A DNA stretch of 64,000 bases, from NCBI RefSeq assembly GCF_020037475.1, contig NZ_JAIQDB010000001.1:868001-932000 (forward strand), written 5' to 3'. Origin of the DNA: Sutcliffiella deserti. Lineage in GTDB: Bacteria > Bacillota > Bacilli > Bacillales > Bacillaceae_I. Positions 52,800-62,393 of this stretch are shown here, piece by piece; position 1 is the first letter of the stretch, and each line of letters begins with the position of its first letter. The position numbers and the translations under genes are program-made. The notes beneath the pieces are model-generated. The model did not search any database. It was not told the DNA's origin and saw nothing but the letters and a program-made list of their open reading frames with translations.

Positions 52800-54225
52800 A
52801 GACACGGATCATTTGCTTGTTGTATTGTTCTATAACTTTCGTTACTGCCGCTACTCCTTGGTCGATGCAATCAGGGATACCGACTCCTTCAAAAGAACTT
52901 CCTGCAAGGAAAACTCCTGGCATTTCTTCTGTTAAACGGTCCTTTATATCATCTAGCATTTTTTTATGCCCGACAGCGTACTGTGGCATTGCCTGCTTCC
53001 AGCGAGTAATGATAGTGAATTCTGGTAACGCACTGATGTTCATTATTTTATTTAGATCGTCCAATACAACCTGTTTGATTTCTTCATCACTTTGCTCAAC
53101 AATTGCTTCTTCTCCAACTCTCCCCACATAGCAGCGTAAGAGGACTTTACCATTTGGAGTAGTATGAAGCCATTTTTTATGAGTCCATGTACAAGCAGTA
53201 ATGGTGTAGTCACTATTACGAGAAACAACAAAGCCAGTACCTTCTATCTCTTCTGTAATAGCAGATTTGTCAAATGCCATAGCAACGGTTGCAACCGTTG
53301 TGGACTTCATCTTTTCAAGAGGTGCTACAGCTTTGAAATTTTGTAGCATGCTGGCTGTTGCAAAATGGGGAGTAGTAATAATGATATTATCAGCGGTCAT
53401 TATCTCTCCATTACTTAAAGAAATTCCATAGCTATAATCTCCATACTTCTCGATGTGATCGACTTTCACAGCTTTTAGTACCTTTACTCCAACTAACTGC
53501 TCTTCCATCGCATCTACTAAGGACTGTAGCCCTCCTGTAAGGGTAAGGAACATCCCCTTTTTTAACTTAGGTGCGTCTGCAGGTTTCTTTGGGGTTGTTT
53601 GTTTCATACCTAAAATAAGGCTACGGTATTTTTGCTCTACCTGTTGAAATTGGGGAAAGGTAGCCTGTAAGCTTAACTTATCAATATCACCTGCGTATAT
53701 ACCGGATAACAATGGTTCAATTAAGTTTTCCACCACTTCATCACCTAATCTTCTACGGAAGAAGGATCCAAGAGATTGGTCATCTTTATTTCCACTTGCT
53801 GGTAGAATCAAATCTGCTGCTGCTCTCATTTTCCCCATGGGAGAAAATAAACCTGTTGTTACAAAGGGAGACAGTTTTGTAGGAATTCCCATTACTGCAC
53901 CCTCTGGCATAGGGTATAGCTGGCCTTTTAAAAGAATGTAGGCTTGACCTGTAGCATTATTGGTAAGCTGGCTTTCAAGCCCAACATCTTTGGCTAATTT
54001 TGCGGCACTCGTCTTTCTTTCAAGAAACGAATCTGGTCCTCGCTCAATTGTATAACCATCCTTTTTTATGGTTTGAATTTTGCCACCTAAACGGTTACTC
54101 GCTTCAATTAACGTAACTTCCATATTTAAGTTTTTCTCTTTTATTTCCTTAAGAAGATAATAGGCCGCAGATAGTCCCGTAATGCCTCCACCGATGATGA
54201 AAACCCTTTTTTTCTCCTCATTCAT
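52798..54225 (-). CDS. hemY: Coproporphyrinogen III oxidase (HemY/CgoX)
   Basis: FAD-dependent oxidase that turns coproporphyrinogen III into coproporphyrin III in the Gram-positive haem pathway; it was formerly called protoporphyrinogen oxidase. The 475 residues begin with the FAD-binding motif VFIIGGGITGLSAAYYL and EASNRLGGKI, continue with TIERGPDSFLERK, and close with VFLAGSSFEGVGIPDCIDQG, which contacts the flavin. It is the third gene of hemE-hemH-hemY with small gaps. Confidence 0.95.
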   Translation of the reverse strand: MNEEKKRVFIIGGGITGLSAAYYLLKEIKEKNLNMEVTLIEASNRLGGKIQTIKKDGYTIERGPDSFLERKTSAAKLAKDVGLESQLTNNATGQAYILLKGQLYPMPEGAVMGIPTKLSPFVTTGLFSPMGKMRAAADLILPASGNKDDQSLGSFFRRRLGDEVVENLIEPLLSGIYAGDIDKLSLQATFPQFQQVEQKYRSLILGMKQTTPKKPADAPKLKKGMFLTLTGGLQSLVDAMEEQLVGVKVLKAVKVDHIEKYGDYSYGISLSNGEIMTADNIIITTPHFATASMLQNFKAVAPLEKMKSTTVATVAMAFDKSAITEEIEGTGFVVSRNSDYTITACTWTHKKWLHTTPNGKVLLRCYVGRVGEEAIVEQSDEEIKQVVLDDLNKIMNISALPEFTIITRWKQAMPQYAVGHKKMLDDIKDRLTEEMPGVFLAGSSFEGVGIPDCIDQGVAAVTKVIEQYNKQMIRV

Positions 54226-54254
54226 GGTATCATCGCCTTTTTTTTCAGTTTCTG

Positions 54255-55190
54255 TTACTTCTTTTTCAACTCTTCTAGCACTACTGTTGCCATTGCATCA
54301 ACAAACTCCGGTTGTGTATTAGGCATTTCAGGGCGATAGTATTTTGCACCAATTTCATCTGTTACAATCTTACACTCCGTATCGTTATCATATAGAACTT
54401 CTAAATGATCGGATACAAACCCGACAGGTGTGTATACAAAGGATGTGTAGCCTTTTTCTTTATATAGGTCTCTGGTAATATCCTGTACATCAGGGCCAAG
54501 CCATGGATCAGGTGTATTTCCTTCACTTTGCCAAGCAATCACATAATTTTCTACACCTGCACCTTTGGCAATTAAGTCGGCTGTTTCTTGAAGCTGATCT
54601 GGATATGGATCTCCCATTGAAATAATTTTCTCAGGTAAACTGTGAGCAGAAACAATCAACACCGCTTTTTTCTTTTCAGCCTCGTCCATGCTATCAAAGG
54701 TTTCTTTCACGCGCTTCACCCAATAATTAATAAACTTCGGCTCCTCGTACCAGCTTTCAACGGAATAGATTGTTGGTCCACCTAGTTTTTGCGCCTCTTC
54801 TTGTGCACGACCATTATATGATTTCACACTAAAGGTGGAGAAATGTGGCGCAAGAACAATACTTACTGCCTCTTGTATGCCATCATCGTTCATTTGTTTT
54901 ACGGCATCCTCCACGAAGGGTTCGATATGCTTTAATCCCAAATACACTTTAAATTCTATTTCATCCTGAATGCTGTTTAAGTGTGAGCCAAGTGCGTTTG
55001 CTTGATCTTGTGTAATTCTTGCAAGAGGAGAGATGCCGCCAATTGCATTATAGCGGTCACGCAAATCTTGAAGCATTTCTTCTGTCGGTTTTCTTCCTCG
55101 GCGAATATGTGTGTAATAACGCTCTAAGTCTTCTTCTTTGTATGGCGTTCCGTATGCCATAACCAACAAGCCCACTGTCTTTTTTGCCAT
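54255..55190 (-). CDS. hemH: Coproporphyrin ferrochelatase (HemH/CpfC)
   Basis: Inserts Fe2+ into coproporphyrin III. The 311 residues from ATG 55190 match B. subtilis HemH from its second residue: [20 protein letters not shown] and [14 protein letters not shown]. The catalytic histidine is in [18 protein letters not shown], and the second conserved region is [23 protein letters not shown] site lies ten bases upstream; an ATG six codons earlier is less likely. It forms an operon with hemE and hemY. Confidence 0.95.
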   Translation of the reverse strand: MAKKTVGLLVMAYGTPYKEEDLERYYTHIRRGRKPTEEMLQDLRDRYNAIGGISPLARITQDQANALGSHLNSIQDEIEFKVYLGLKHIEPFVEDAVKQMNDDGIQEAVSIVLAPHFSTFSVKSYNGRAQEEAQKLGGPTIYSVESWYEEPKFINYWVKRVKETFDSMDEAEKKKAVLIVSAHSLPEKIISMGDPYPDQLQETADLIAKGAGVENYVIAWQSEGNTPDPWLGPDVQDITRDLYKEKGYTSFVYTPVGFVSDHLEVLYDNDTECKIVTDEIGAKYYRPEMPNTQPEFVDAMATVVLEELKKK

Positions 55191-55248
55191 GATATCTGTA
55201 CACCTCATTCTATTTATCTAAAGAAAAACTATTAGGGAATACTTTACT

Positions 55249-56286
55249 TTATTTAGCAGTATAATCGTGAACAAATTGCGCTAAACGTTTCAATGTTTCA
55301 GGTTTTACCTCTGGGAAGACACCATGACCAAGATTAAAGATATAGCCTGGGCGTTCCATTCCTTGATCAAGAATAGCTTTTGCTTTTTCTTCAATCACTT
55401 CCCACGGAGCTAATAAGATAGATGGATCTAAGTTTCCTTGAACTGTCTTTGTAATACCACGTTGTCTAGCCTCTGAAATTGGTAAACGCCAGTCTAATCC
55501 GACCACATCCACCGGTAAGTCATGCCATTCATTTGCAAGATGACTTGCACCTACACCAAACATAATAAGAGGAACATTTTCTTCTTTCAAAGATGAGAAG
55601 ATTCGATTCATCACTGGCTTAATGAAATAACGATAATCTTCCACATTTAATGCTCCGACCCAACTATCGAAAATTTGGATAGCTTTTGCACCTGCATTAA
55701 TTTGTGACCGTACATAGGTGATGGTTGTGTCTGCAAGTTTATCCATTAACGCAAACCACGCCTTCGGTTCTGAGTACATGAAAGCTTTCGTTTTGTTATA
55801 ATTCCTAGAAGGTCCGCCTTCGATCATGTAAGATGCTAATGTGAAAGGTGCTCCAGCGAAGCCAATTAAGGGAACATCGAGTTGTTCCTTTGTTAATAGT
55901 TTGATTGTATCAAGAACGTAGGGAACATCCTGTTCTGGATTAATCTCTCCTAATCTTTCGACATCCTGTACGGAGCGGATAGGATTATCAATAACAGGAC
56001 CAATTCCTGATTTAATTTCAACATCTACACCGATTGCCGGAAGTGGTGTCATTATATCTTTATAAAGAATGGCAGCATCGACATTATATTGGTCAACCGG
56101 AAGTTTGGTAACATAGGCACAAAGCTCCGGTTGGTGGGTAATTTCAAACAGTGAATATTTCTCTTTAATTTTCCGGTATTCAGGCTGTGAACGCCCTGCT
56201 TGTCTCATATACCATAATGGTACATGATTTGTTTCTTCTCCTCGACATGCTTTTAAAAATGTATCATTAAACTTACGTTGACTCAC
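55249..56286 (-). CDS. hemE: Uroporphyrinogen decarboxylase
   Basis: Decarboxylates the four acetate side chains of uroporphyrinogen III to give coproporphyrinogen III. The 345 residues show the N-terminal signature [17 protein letters not shown], the [15 protein letters not shown] substrate region, and the [22 protein letters not shown] signature. The start is GTG 56286, with AAGGGG eight bases upstream. It is the first gene of hemEHY; the promoter was not clear to me in the 120 bases upstream. Confidence 0.96.
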   Translation of the reverse strand: MSQRKFNDTFLKACRGEETNHVPLWYMRQAGRSQPEYRKIKEKYSLFEITHQPELCAYVTKLPVDQYNVDAAILYKDIMTPLPAIGVDVEIKSGIGPVIDNPIRSVQDVERLGEINPEQDVPYVLDTIKLLTKEQLDVPLIGFAGAPFTLASYMIEGGPSRNYNKTKAFMYSEPKAWFALMDKLADTTITYVRSQINAGAKAIQIFDSWVGALNVEDYRYFIKPVMNRIFSSLKEENVPLIMFGVGASHLANEWHDLPVDVVGLDWRLPISEARQRGITKTVQGNLDPSILLAPWEVIEEKAKAILDQGMERPGYIFNLGHGVFPEVKPETLKRLAQFVHDYTAK

Positions 56287-56465
56287 TATGATGACCCCTT
56301 CCGTCTCATTAATTCTCTCTTTTATTTCGTTTCACTTCTGTCATTTTACACTATACCTATTAATAGAAGGAAAGTATAGAAATAGCGCGTATTGTTCATA
56401 AAATTGACGATTTTCACGAATACTGCCTATCTTTATAGTAGTTCTTTTCGTAAAGCTCTTTTATT

Positions 56466-56623
56466 AAGGCTATATTAAACACCGCTGTTGATTTCCGCAA
56501 AAGGCTCCGCGTTCCATGGGGCGGTGCTAGAGCATCCTCGGCTGCGCCTGCGGGGTCTCCAACTACGGCTATCTTCCCGTTGGAGTCTCCGCCTTTTGCT
56601 CCAATCATCGCTGGAATAGCCTT
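56466..56623 (+). repeat. MITE-like dispersed repeat, complete copy
   Basis: Ends are AAGGCTAT and ATAGCCTT, an 8 bp terminal inverted repeat. Inside, ACCGCTGTTGATTTCCGCAA and GCCTTTTGCTCCAATCATCG are imperfectly complementary, with a GC-rich core holding GGGGCGGT and CTGCGGGGTCTCC. About 158 bp in total. It lies between pbpF and hemE. Open frames in it look accidental. Confidence 0.85.
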
Positions 56624-56696
56624 ATTATCAACACACAACTTTAACAGAGCTTTTATTGAAAATTGTTGATGTAAGCCCCACAATGCTAAAGCAGCC

Positions 56697-58883
56697 CTAT
56701 CGGAAGGTTGGTTTCACCATTTTAGAAGGTTCTCCTTCTTGGCCGGTTTGTGGATTAAATGGGACAACATAATAGGATGGTATTGAAAAAATATTTATCG
56801 TTTCAACTTCATATTTCCCCATACCCGTTACTTCCTCTATTAAAGTAGCTTTATCATTATGAAAAGAGTAGATACGGTAGACAATTCGATCATCCTCCGA
56901 AATGGACCAATTTAACGATGCGGTAAACAAACCAAAAGGACGGAAAGTCATCTTAGCTTCAATTTCTTCCACACTCTCCAAAACGATTGGTTCCTCAAGG
57001 TCTGTAACACCTGTTGGCACGGAAAAGGCAGCACTATCCAACTCTGCTCCTCTTAGAATATCTTTAAACAGTTTAGTTGGATAGGCCCCGCCACCTGTTA
57101 AAAACTGTTCCTTCGTAGTACTATCGTACCCCATCCACACCGTTCCTACAATTTCTGGAGTATATCCAACAAACCATGTATCTTTTATTGCCCCTTCTAC
57201 ACCAGGGTAATTCGTTGTCCCTGTTTTTCCGGCAAGTTCTCCTTTTATCGTTCCTGCTTGAGCAGATCCTTCTTCCACGACACCTTGGAGCATTCTTGTC
57301 ATGGACCATGCAGTTTGAGGGCTGAAGACTGTTTTTTCTGCCACTTTTGCTTTAGCAATTGTTTCACCATTTCTATTTTTTATCTCTATAATAAAATACG
57401 GCTCCACAATTTTTCCACCGTTCCCAAAAATCCGGTAGGCTCTTGTTAGTTCTAAAGGAGTTACCCCTTCTTTTAGACCGCCGAGAGCAATAGCTAGTCC
57501 ATTATCAGGGATAGGGAGATTCATTTTTTCTAAATAACTCTTGCTTTCTTGAATACCTAATTCATTTAAAGCCCATACTGCCGGAGCATTTAATGAATCC
57601 TGAATAGCTTCATACATGGTGACATTATCTAAATATTTATGATGATAGTTTCTTGGCTCATAACCATTATAGGATAAGCGCTGATCTTTTAATAAACTAT
57701 ATGGTTCAAAAACTCCTTCTTCCATTGTAGGAGCATAAACAGCAAGCGGTTTAAAGGTAGAACCTGGCTGACGTTTGATCGAAACCCGATTAATGCCTTG
57801 TGTCACATAATTACGCCCCCCAATGACTGCAAGAACGCCTCCGGAATGTTGATCCATTAGTACAAATGCCCCCTCGACAAGCGGTGGTTCACCTGGAAAA
57901 TATTCATTCTGCTTAAAAAGTTCAAACGCAGTCTCTTGAGCGGCAAGGTGCATTGGCACCGTAATGGAGTATCCACCTCTGTGTAACTCTTCATTCGTTA
58001 ATCCATATAGTGCTTCCGCTTCTTCTACGACCATATCAATATAGGTTAAATAGGATTGAGTTTCTGTGTTCTCTTTCACTTTCACTCCAAGTGTTTTACC
58101 CTGGAGGGCCAACGCTTCTTCCGCTTGAATATAACCTCCGTTATGCATCAAGCTTATAACTAAATCTCTACGTTCTTTTGCTTTATCAGGAAAGTTAATC
58201 GGTGAATATCCGTTAGGAGCCTTCGGTAAAGCAGCTAATAATGCTCCCTCCTCGACCGTTAACTCTTTCGCACTTTTATTAAAATAAAATTCTGAAGCTG
58301 CCTCTACTCCATATGCTCCATGCCCAAAATATATTTGGTTTAAATACATTTCTAATATTTCATTTTTTGTATATCGATTTTCAAGATTAATGGCAATAAC
58401 CGCTTCTTTTGTTTTACGAAGCCAGGATTTTTCATTAGTCAGAAACACATTTTTGGCAAGTTGCTGGGTTATGGTGCTGCCCCCCTCTGCCTTACTTCTT
58501 GTTATAACGTCACGATAGACAGCTCGTCCTATTGCACGAATATCTATTCCGCGATGCTCATAAAAACGTTGATCCTCTACCGCTACAAAGGCTTGTTGAA
58601 CATGCTTTGGAATATCATCAATAGTTATAATTTCACGATCTTCAAAAAAAAGCTTGGTTATCGGGATTCCTTTTTCATCTACTAATGTAGTCGTAGAGTC
58701 CATAATAAGCTTCTTATCATCTATCACATAATTTCCTGCAAATATTATTAGGATATAACCAAACAAGCCAACAATCATAAAACATAATAAAATGATAGGA
58801 ACAAGTAAATATTTCTTTGGAACAAAATTCTGTATGTCCTTTAGTTTCTTCTTCCACTGATTTTTTCTCGTAATTCTTTCCAT
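56697..58883 (-). CDS. pbpF: Class A penicillin-binding protein (PbpF-like)
   Basis: Bifunctional peptidoglycan glycosyltransferase and transpeptidase, 728 residues. A single membrane anchor lies at about 27-49. The GT51 domain has the catalytic E103 (AVEDQRFYEHRG) and EGGSTITQQLAKN (133-145). The transpeptidase has SxxK as S375-K378 (GSTFKPL), SLN in DSLNAPAVW and KTGT in LAGKTGTTN. A C-terminal beta-rich module starts near 630. AGGAGGT seven bases upstream supports ATG 58883; the frame is open 20 codons further. The position between hmoB and hemE equals pbpF (PBP2C) of B. subtilis, a forespore-associated enzyme there. Confidence 0.93.
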   Translation of the reverse strand: MERITRKNQWKKKLKDIQNFVPKKYLLVPIILLCFMIVGLFGYILIIFAGNYVIDDKKLIMDSTTTLVDEKGIPITKLFFEDREIITIDDIPKHVQQAFVAVEDQRFYEHRGIDIRAIGRAVYRDVITRSKAEGGSTITQQLAKNVFLTNEKSWLRKTKEAVIAINLENRYTKNEILEMYLNQIYFGHGAYGVEAASEFYFNKSAKELTVEEGALLAALPKAPNGYSPINFPDKAKERRDLVISLMHNGGYIQAEEALALQGKTLGVKVKENTETQSYLTYIDMVVEEAEALYGLTNEELHRGGYSITVPMHLAAQETAFELFKQNEYFPGEPPLVEGAFVLMDQHSGGVLAVIGGRNYVTQGINRVSIKRQPGSTFKPLAVYAPTMEEGVFEPYSLLKDQRLSYNGYEPRNYHHKYLDNVTMYEAIQDSLNAPAVWALNELGIQESKSYLEKMNLPIPDNGLAIALGGLKEGVTPLELTRAYRIFGNGGKIVEPYFIIEIKNRNGETIAKAKVAEKTVFSPQTAWSMTRMLQGVVEEGSAQAGTIKGELAGKTGTTNYPGVEGAIKDTWFVGYTPEIVGTVWMGYDSTTKEQFLTGGGAYPTKLFKDILRGAELDSAAFSVPTGVTDLEEPIVLESVEEIEAKMTFRPFGLFTASLNWSISEDDRIVYRIYSFHNDKATLIEEVTGMGKYEVETINIFSIPSYYVVPFNPQTGQEGEPSKMVKPTFR

Positions 58884-58946
58884 GTTGTTTACCTCCTCTG
58901 AAAAAGCGGAATTATATGAAAAAATAGATAGTTTTGTACTCAATAA

Positions 58947-58975
58947 GCGACAAATCTATGCACTTTCTCTATAAT
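58947..58975 (+). promoter_or_regulatory. hmoB promoter
   Basis: GCGACA (58947-58952), a 17 bp spacer and TATAAT (58970-58975). Transcription would start near 58982, inside the GGACTTATAG-like motif, and produce a leader of about 138 bases. Confidence 0.5.
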
Positions 58976-58976
58976 A

Positions 58977-59007
58977 AGACTTATAGTAACTACCGCTTAA
59001 GAAAACC
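58977..59007 (+). repeat. GGACTTATAG motif, divergent copy 3
   Basis: AGACTTATAGTAACTACCGC followed by TTAAGAAAACC. It keeps the CTTA...TAAG pairing and the TAGYAAC loop of the copies at 12307 and 49551. It coincides with the predicted start of the hmoB transcript. Confidence 0.4.
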
Positions 59008-59093
59008 TAGGTCAAAATAAGGTGCCAGATATTATTCTATCGTATTCTGGAGAATCTTTCTTGCATTCCCCTTATTTTGTTATAAGAACTAGG
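59006..59093 (+). promoter_or_regulatory. Structured hmoB leader RNA
   Basis: Nested stems: CCTAG/CTAGG (59006-59010 with 59089-59093), a perfect 10 bp CAAAATAAGG/CCTTATTTTG (59013-59022 with 59070-59079) and CCAGA/TCTGG (59025-59029 with 59046-59050). The structure ends ten bases before the AAGGAG site. It may be an attenuator or a protein-binding leader. Confidence 0.55.
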
Positions 59094-59119
59094 ATATTAA
59101 ACATAAGGAGAAGTGAAAA

Positions 59120-59647
59120 ATGAATTTTTATATGACTTTTGGAACAGCTGGTTTTTTAGAAGACTTAAAAGAAGGTATTAATGTAGGTGAGCTATTATTG
59201 ATGCAAGGAGAGGATAACGCCGTTCTAATGCATGAAACAACAGAACAATCCAGTTTTAATTCCGGAAAGAAATTTGAAGTACTAGATGCCTCAGGAGACT
59301 TTTCAACTGGTAAATATGCGGTTTTAAATAATATTCCCGTAACACAGGAAGGACGACCTGTATTTGAATATCGATTTAGTCAGAGAGCAAGACTTATAGA
59401 AGAGGAAGAAGGGTTTGTAGCAATCAGAGTATTGCGCCCAATCGATTCAGACACCTATGTAATTCTTACGCTTTGGGAAGAAGAGAGCAATTTTACTAAA
59501 TGGCAGGAATCGCAAGCCTATAGTAAAGCCCACGAAAAACGTGGAACTTCAGAAGGTGTAGACCAAAAGGAATCAGTCTTTCCAAGGCCTTCATTTGTAA
59601 CCAGTTATCATGCACCAACACCAGAAGATGATACCACCCATAACTAA
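59120..59647 (+). CDS. hmoB: Haem-degrading monooxygenase HmoB-like
   Basis: ABM-fold haem monooxygenase of 175 residues, similar in sequence and gene position to B. subtilis HmoB (YhgC, about 166 residues). An N-terminal extension is followed by the dimeric alpha/beta barrel: FSQRARLIEEEEGFVAIRVLRP, then YVILTLWEEESNFTKWQESQAY, which includes the conserved Trp and a histidine in SKAHEKRG. HmoB proteins bind and degrade haem, releasing iron. AAGGAGAAG precedes the ATG. It is divergent from pbpF and near haem synthesis, but has its own structured leader and terminator. Confidence 0.9.
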   Translation: MNFYMTFGTAGFLEDLKEGINVGELLLMQGEDNAVLMHETTEQSSFNSGKKFEVLDASGDFSTGKYAVLNNIPVTQEGRPVFEYRFSQRARLIEEEEGFVAIRVLRPIDSDTYVILTLWEEESNFTKWQESQAYSKAHEKRGTSEGVDQKESVFPRPSFVTSYHAPTPEDDTTHN

Positions 59648-59670
59648 TGCCGTGGAATTTAAAATCTAAA

Positions 59671-59705
59671 GAAGGACCGCATCTTCAACGCGGTCCTTCT
59701 ATTTC
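59671..59705. terminator. Shared terminator of hmoB and liaR
   Basis: GAAGGACCGC (59671-59680) and GCGGTCCTTC (59690-59699) form a 10 bp stem, followed by TATTTCT on the plus strand. It lies between the convergent hmoB and liaR genes. Confidence 0.88.
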
Positions 59706-60358
59706 TACTTCTCGTTATTTTTCTCTTTAAGGATTCCATGCCTATTGGCATAAATGGCTGCCTGGGTCCGATCTGCTACTGCTAGTTTACTTAATATATT
59801 ACTAACATGAGTTTTCACAGTTTTCACACCAATAAAAAGCTCATCCCCAATTTCTTGATTGGTTAATCCATCACCTAGACACATCAGCACTTCCAATTCC
59901 CGCTCCGTTAAGTCATTATGAGGCAGCTTTACTTGACTTCGAAAACGATTCATCATCTTGTTAGCAACTTTCGGTTCAATTACAGGCTCATTACGTATCG
60001 CTTTTTCAATAGCTTGTATAATATCTTCCGCTCTTGCGGTTTTTAAAAGATAGCTATAGGCCCCTGCTTCTATAGCAGGAAAAACTTGCTCATCATCATA
60101 ATAGCTTGTTATGATAATAATTTTACAGGATGGATGAAATTTAATAATTTCCCGTGTTGCATCAATTCCTGTTCCATCTTCCATAAGTAAATCCATTAAA
60201 ATTACATCCGGCCTCTCTTTGCGTGCAATTTCTATCGCTGCTTTTCCACTAGCACCTTCACCTACTACTTCAAGACCCGGCTCTGTAATCAAATAAGCCA
60301 AAAGCCCTTTACGAACCATTTCATGATCATCAACTACTACCACTCTTATCTTATCCAT
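59705..60358 (-). CDS. liaR: Two-component response regulator LiaR
   Basis: NarL/LuxR-family response regulator of 217 residues. Acidic pocket D10-D11, phospho-acceptor D56 (VILMDLLMEDG), and a C-terminal LuxR helix-turn-helix starting LTERELEVLMCLGDGLTNQE with VKTHVSNILSKL. In B. subtilis LiaR answers lipid II cycle damage such as bacitracin. The start codon follows the liaS stop directly, so the two are translationally coupled. No liaI-liaH target genes are in the window. Confidence 0.93.
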   Translation of the reverse strand: MDKIRVVVVDDHEMVRKGLLAYLITEPGLEVVGEGASGKAAIEIARKERPDVILMDLLMEDGTGIDATREIIKFHPSCKIIIITSYYDDEQVFPAIEAGAYSYLLKTARAEDIIQAIEKAIRNEPVIEPKVANKMMNRFRSQVKLPHNDLTERELEVLMCLGDGLTNQEIGDELFIGVKTVKTHVSNILSKLAVADRTQAAIYANRHGILKEKNNEK

Positions 60359-61423
60359 CTACTTTTCCTCCTCCCTTATCGGAATATAAATTTCAATATG
60401 AGTTCCTTCGCCAGTTTTAGAGCGTACTGTAAATTGACCACCTATTTCTTCACAACGCTCACGCATATTAGAGATTCCGTAGGATGACTGCTTGTGCTGA
60501 TTCACTTCAAATCCTTTACCGTTATCACTAATAAATATGTATACATACTTATCATCTTTTTGATGCATATCTATTTTGACAACTGATGCATCGGCATGCC
60601 TTAAAATATTGGATAGGGCTTCTTGAATAATGCGGAATAGATGATCCTCTGTGGCATTGGAAAGTGAAATTATTTCATTTATGCTATGTTGAAAATTGAT
60701 CGGGGTTCTTTCCTCCAACTCTTCCAATAGTTTATGAATACCGACGCACAAGGTGTCATTTGTTAACGACACTGGGCGAAGATGTAATAGTAAAGCCCTC
60801 ATTTCCCCCTGTGCTTGGGCTGCTATCATCGCAATATCATTCATCTGTTTTTTTGCTTCTTCCGGATACAAGTCAAACATACGGATTGTTGCCGAAGACA
60901 TGATGCTTACAGCAAATAGCTGCTGACTAACAGAATCGTGTAATTCCCTTGCTAACCTTTGTCTTTCTTCAATTGTTGCTGCATTATGTGCTCTTAGTGC
61001 TAACTGGTTTTTCTCCTCAGCTAACTTCTGTAATGAACGAACTTGGTTTTGGATCTTATTTGCAAGTTGATTAATATCCTCTGTCAGCCTTCCTAGTTCA
61101 TCTTTTTCAACGACAGCCATTCTTTCTGATAATTTCCCCCTACCTAAAGTAGCAATAAAGGTAGAAATATCCTCCACTCTTTTTTTCAAATAACTACTAT
61201 GTCGATACCCAATGTATACACTTGTTGCAATGGAAATCAGAAGGCCTATAACCGTCATCCCTATTGTTACTTGGACATTGATCTTTCCATTAGGAAAGAA
61301 TAATACCAATAATTGAAGAAAGATAAAGAATAAAGCAGAGGAAACCATTGAAACGGTTATAAATGAACGAATTAACCAAAACCGCAAGCTATTAATCTTA
61401 TTTTCCTGTTTAGATTCGATCAA
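60359..61423 (-). CDS. liaS: Sensor histidine kinase LiaS
   Basis: Membrane sensor kinase of 354 residues with two transmembrane helices (about 17-42 and 52-74), so it has almost no extracellular domain: an intramembrane-sensing kinase. A HAMP-like region follows, then HisKA_3 with phospho-acceptor H162 in RLARELHDSVSQQ, and the ATPase GISNMRERCEEIGG. The start is TTG 61423, inside the liaF end, behind GGGGAT. LiaF normally inhibits LiaS. Confidence 0.93.
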   Translation of the reverse strand: MIESKQENKINSLRFWLIRSFITVSMVSSALFFIFLQLLVLFFPNGKINVQVTIGMTVIGLLISIATSVYIGYRHSSYLKKRVEDISTFIATLGRGKLSERMAVVEKDELGRLTEDINQLANKIQNQVRSLQKLAEEKNQLALRAHNAATIEERQRLARELHDSVSQQLFAVSIMSSATIRMFDLYPEEAKKQMNDIAMIAAQAQGEMRALLLHLRPVSLTNDTLCVGIHKLLEELEERTPINFQHSINEIISLSNATEDHLFRIIQEALSNILRHADASVVKIDMHQKDDKYVYIFISDNGKGFEVNQHKQSSYGISNMRERCEEIGGQFTVRSKTGEGTHIEIYIPIREEEK

Positions 61424-62219
61424 TTCTTACATCCCCTATTTTTAAAGCTATAACAATATTCAATTTACGCGTCGATTCAATATAATTTGGTGATTCATAT
61501 AAGATTCTACAGCTTTTCCCTTGCGACATTTCATCAAAAACTCTGAGCTTCCCCATTTTTATCGCTGAATCAATACGAACCGGAAGGTCTTCTGGTACTA
61601 GCATTTTTAAATCTGCTACCATTCCGGTGATTTGTATTTTAGTTTCTTTGTCAGGGATATAAGCCTTTGAAAAATCAAAATAATAATCCCCTACTACAGT
61701 TTTTAGTGATAAAGGTTCTACGGACCAGTTTGGCTTATTCATTTTCAATTCGCCTATTGTGATTACTTTTTCCTTTGTGAAGTCTTCTTTGTTATCTTCA
61801 AAATCTTCTTCCTCTTTATCCGAGAACAAATTAAAATCAACATCTCCTCTAGACACTGTTACTGTTACCGGACGCTTCCGAATGAAAAGTTTTAAACCAA
61901 AATAGATAAATATTATTGGCCACAACTTCCATATCATATGGATTTCAAACTGCAAAACATTTAGACGATCTAAAAGCAACAAACCTCCCAAACTAAGAAA
62001 GAGAAAACTAAAAAAGAGTGCATGTCTTCGGTAAATCACTGTTTCAATAAGTAATTTAAATCCATATAGGACAATAAGCACGGGATAATATGTGACAAAA
62101 TACTCTTTTATTTCCAAGGAAATGACACCTAAATTAATCAATAATAACAAGACCCCTATGAAAACAAATATAAGAGCAATTAACTTCTGATTGAAAGTTT
62201 TCATAACAATTCTTTTCAT
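61410..62219 (-). CDS. liaF: Cell-envelope stress inhibitor LiaF
   Basis: Membrane regulator of 269 residues with four helices in the first 115 residues (about 10-28, 38-58, 66-84, 92-110) and a C-terminal beta-rich DUF2154 domain starting near TVTVSRGDVDFNLFSD. LiaF holds LiaS inactive without stress. The start is not settled: GGAGGG lies immediately before ATG 62219, too close, while ATG 62204 (MKTFNQKL) is 15 bases away. It overlaps liaS by 14 bases. Confidence 0.92.
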   Translation of the reverse strand: MKRIVMKTFNQKLIALIFVFIGVLLLLINLGVISLEIKEYFVTYYPVLIVLYGFKLLIETVIYRRHALFFSFLFLSLGGLLLLDRLNVLQFEIHMIWKLWPIIFIYFGLKLFIRKRPVTVTVSRGDVDFNLFSDKEEEDFEDNKEDFTKEKVITIGELKMNKPNWSVEPLSLKTVVGDYYFDFSKAYIPDKETKIQITGMVADLKMLVPEDLPVRIDSAIKMGKLRVFDEMSQGKSCRILYESPNYIESTRKLNIVIALKIGDVRIDRI

Positions 62220-62393
62220 CCCTCCTTTACATAAGCTAGACTAGTGGTAGGTAACAAAAGTTTTCTATACTAGTGCCAGTGTACGATGAATTAGTCGAAA
62301 TGAAACCAACCTGCAGTTTGTATGTATATCCGCCTTTAGACGGAATGCCCAGATTATCATTGTCAGAATACCAGCGGCTTCAGCTTACATCTT

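Noticed and set aside
56414-56683. 89-codon minus-strand open frame across the MITE-like copy
   Set aside because: It lies almost wholly in repeat sequence, has no ribosome binding site, and similar frames appear in the other copies only through shared repeat DNA.
59120-59647. HemQ (coproheme decarboxylase)
   Set aside because: Too short at 175 residues and lacks the chlorite-dismutase-like fold motifs; the ABM pattern and gene position fit HmoB.
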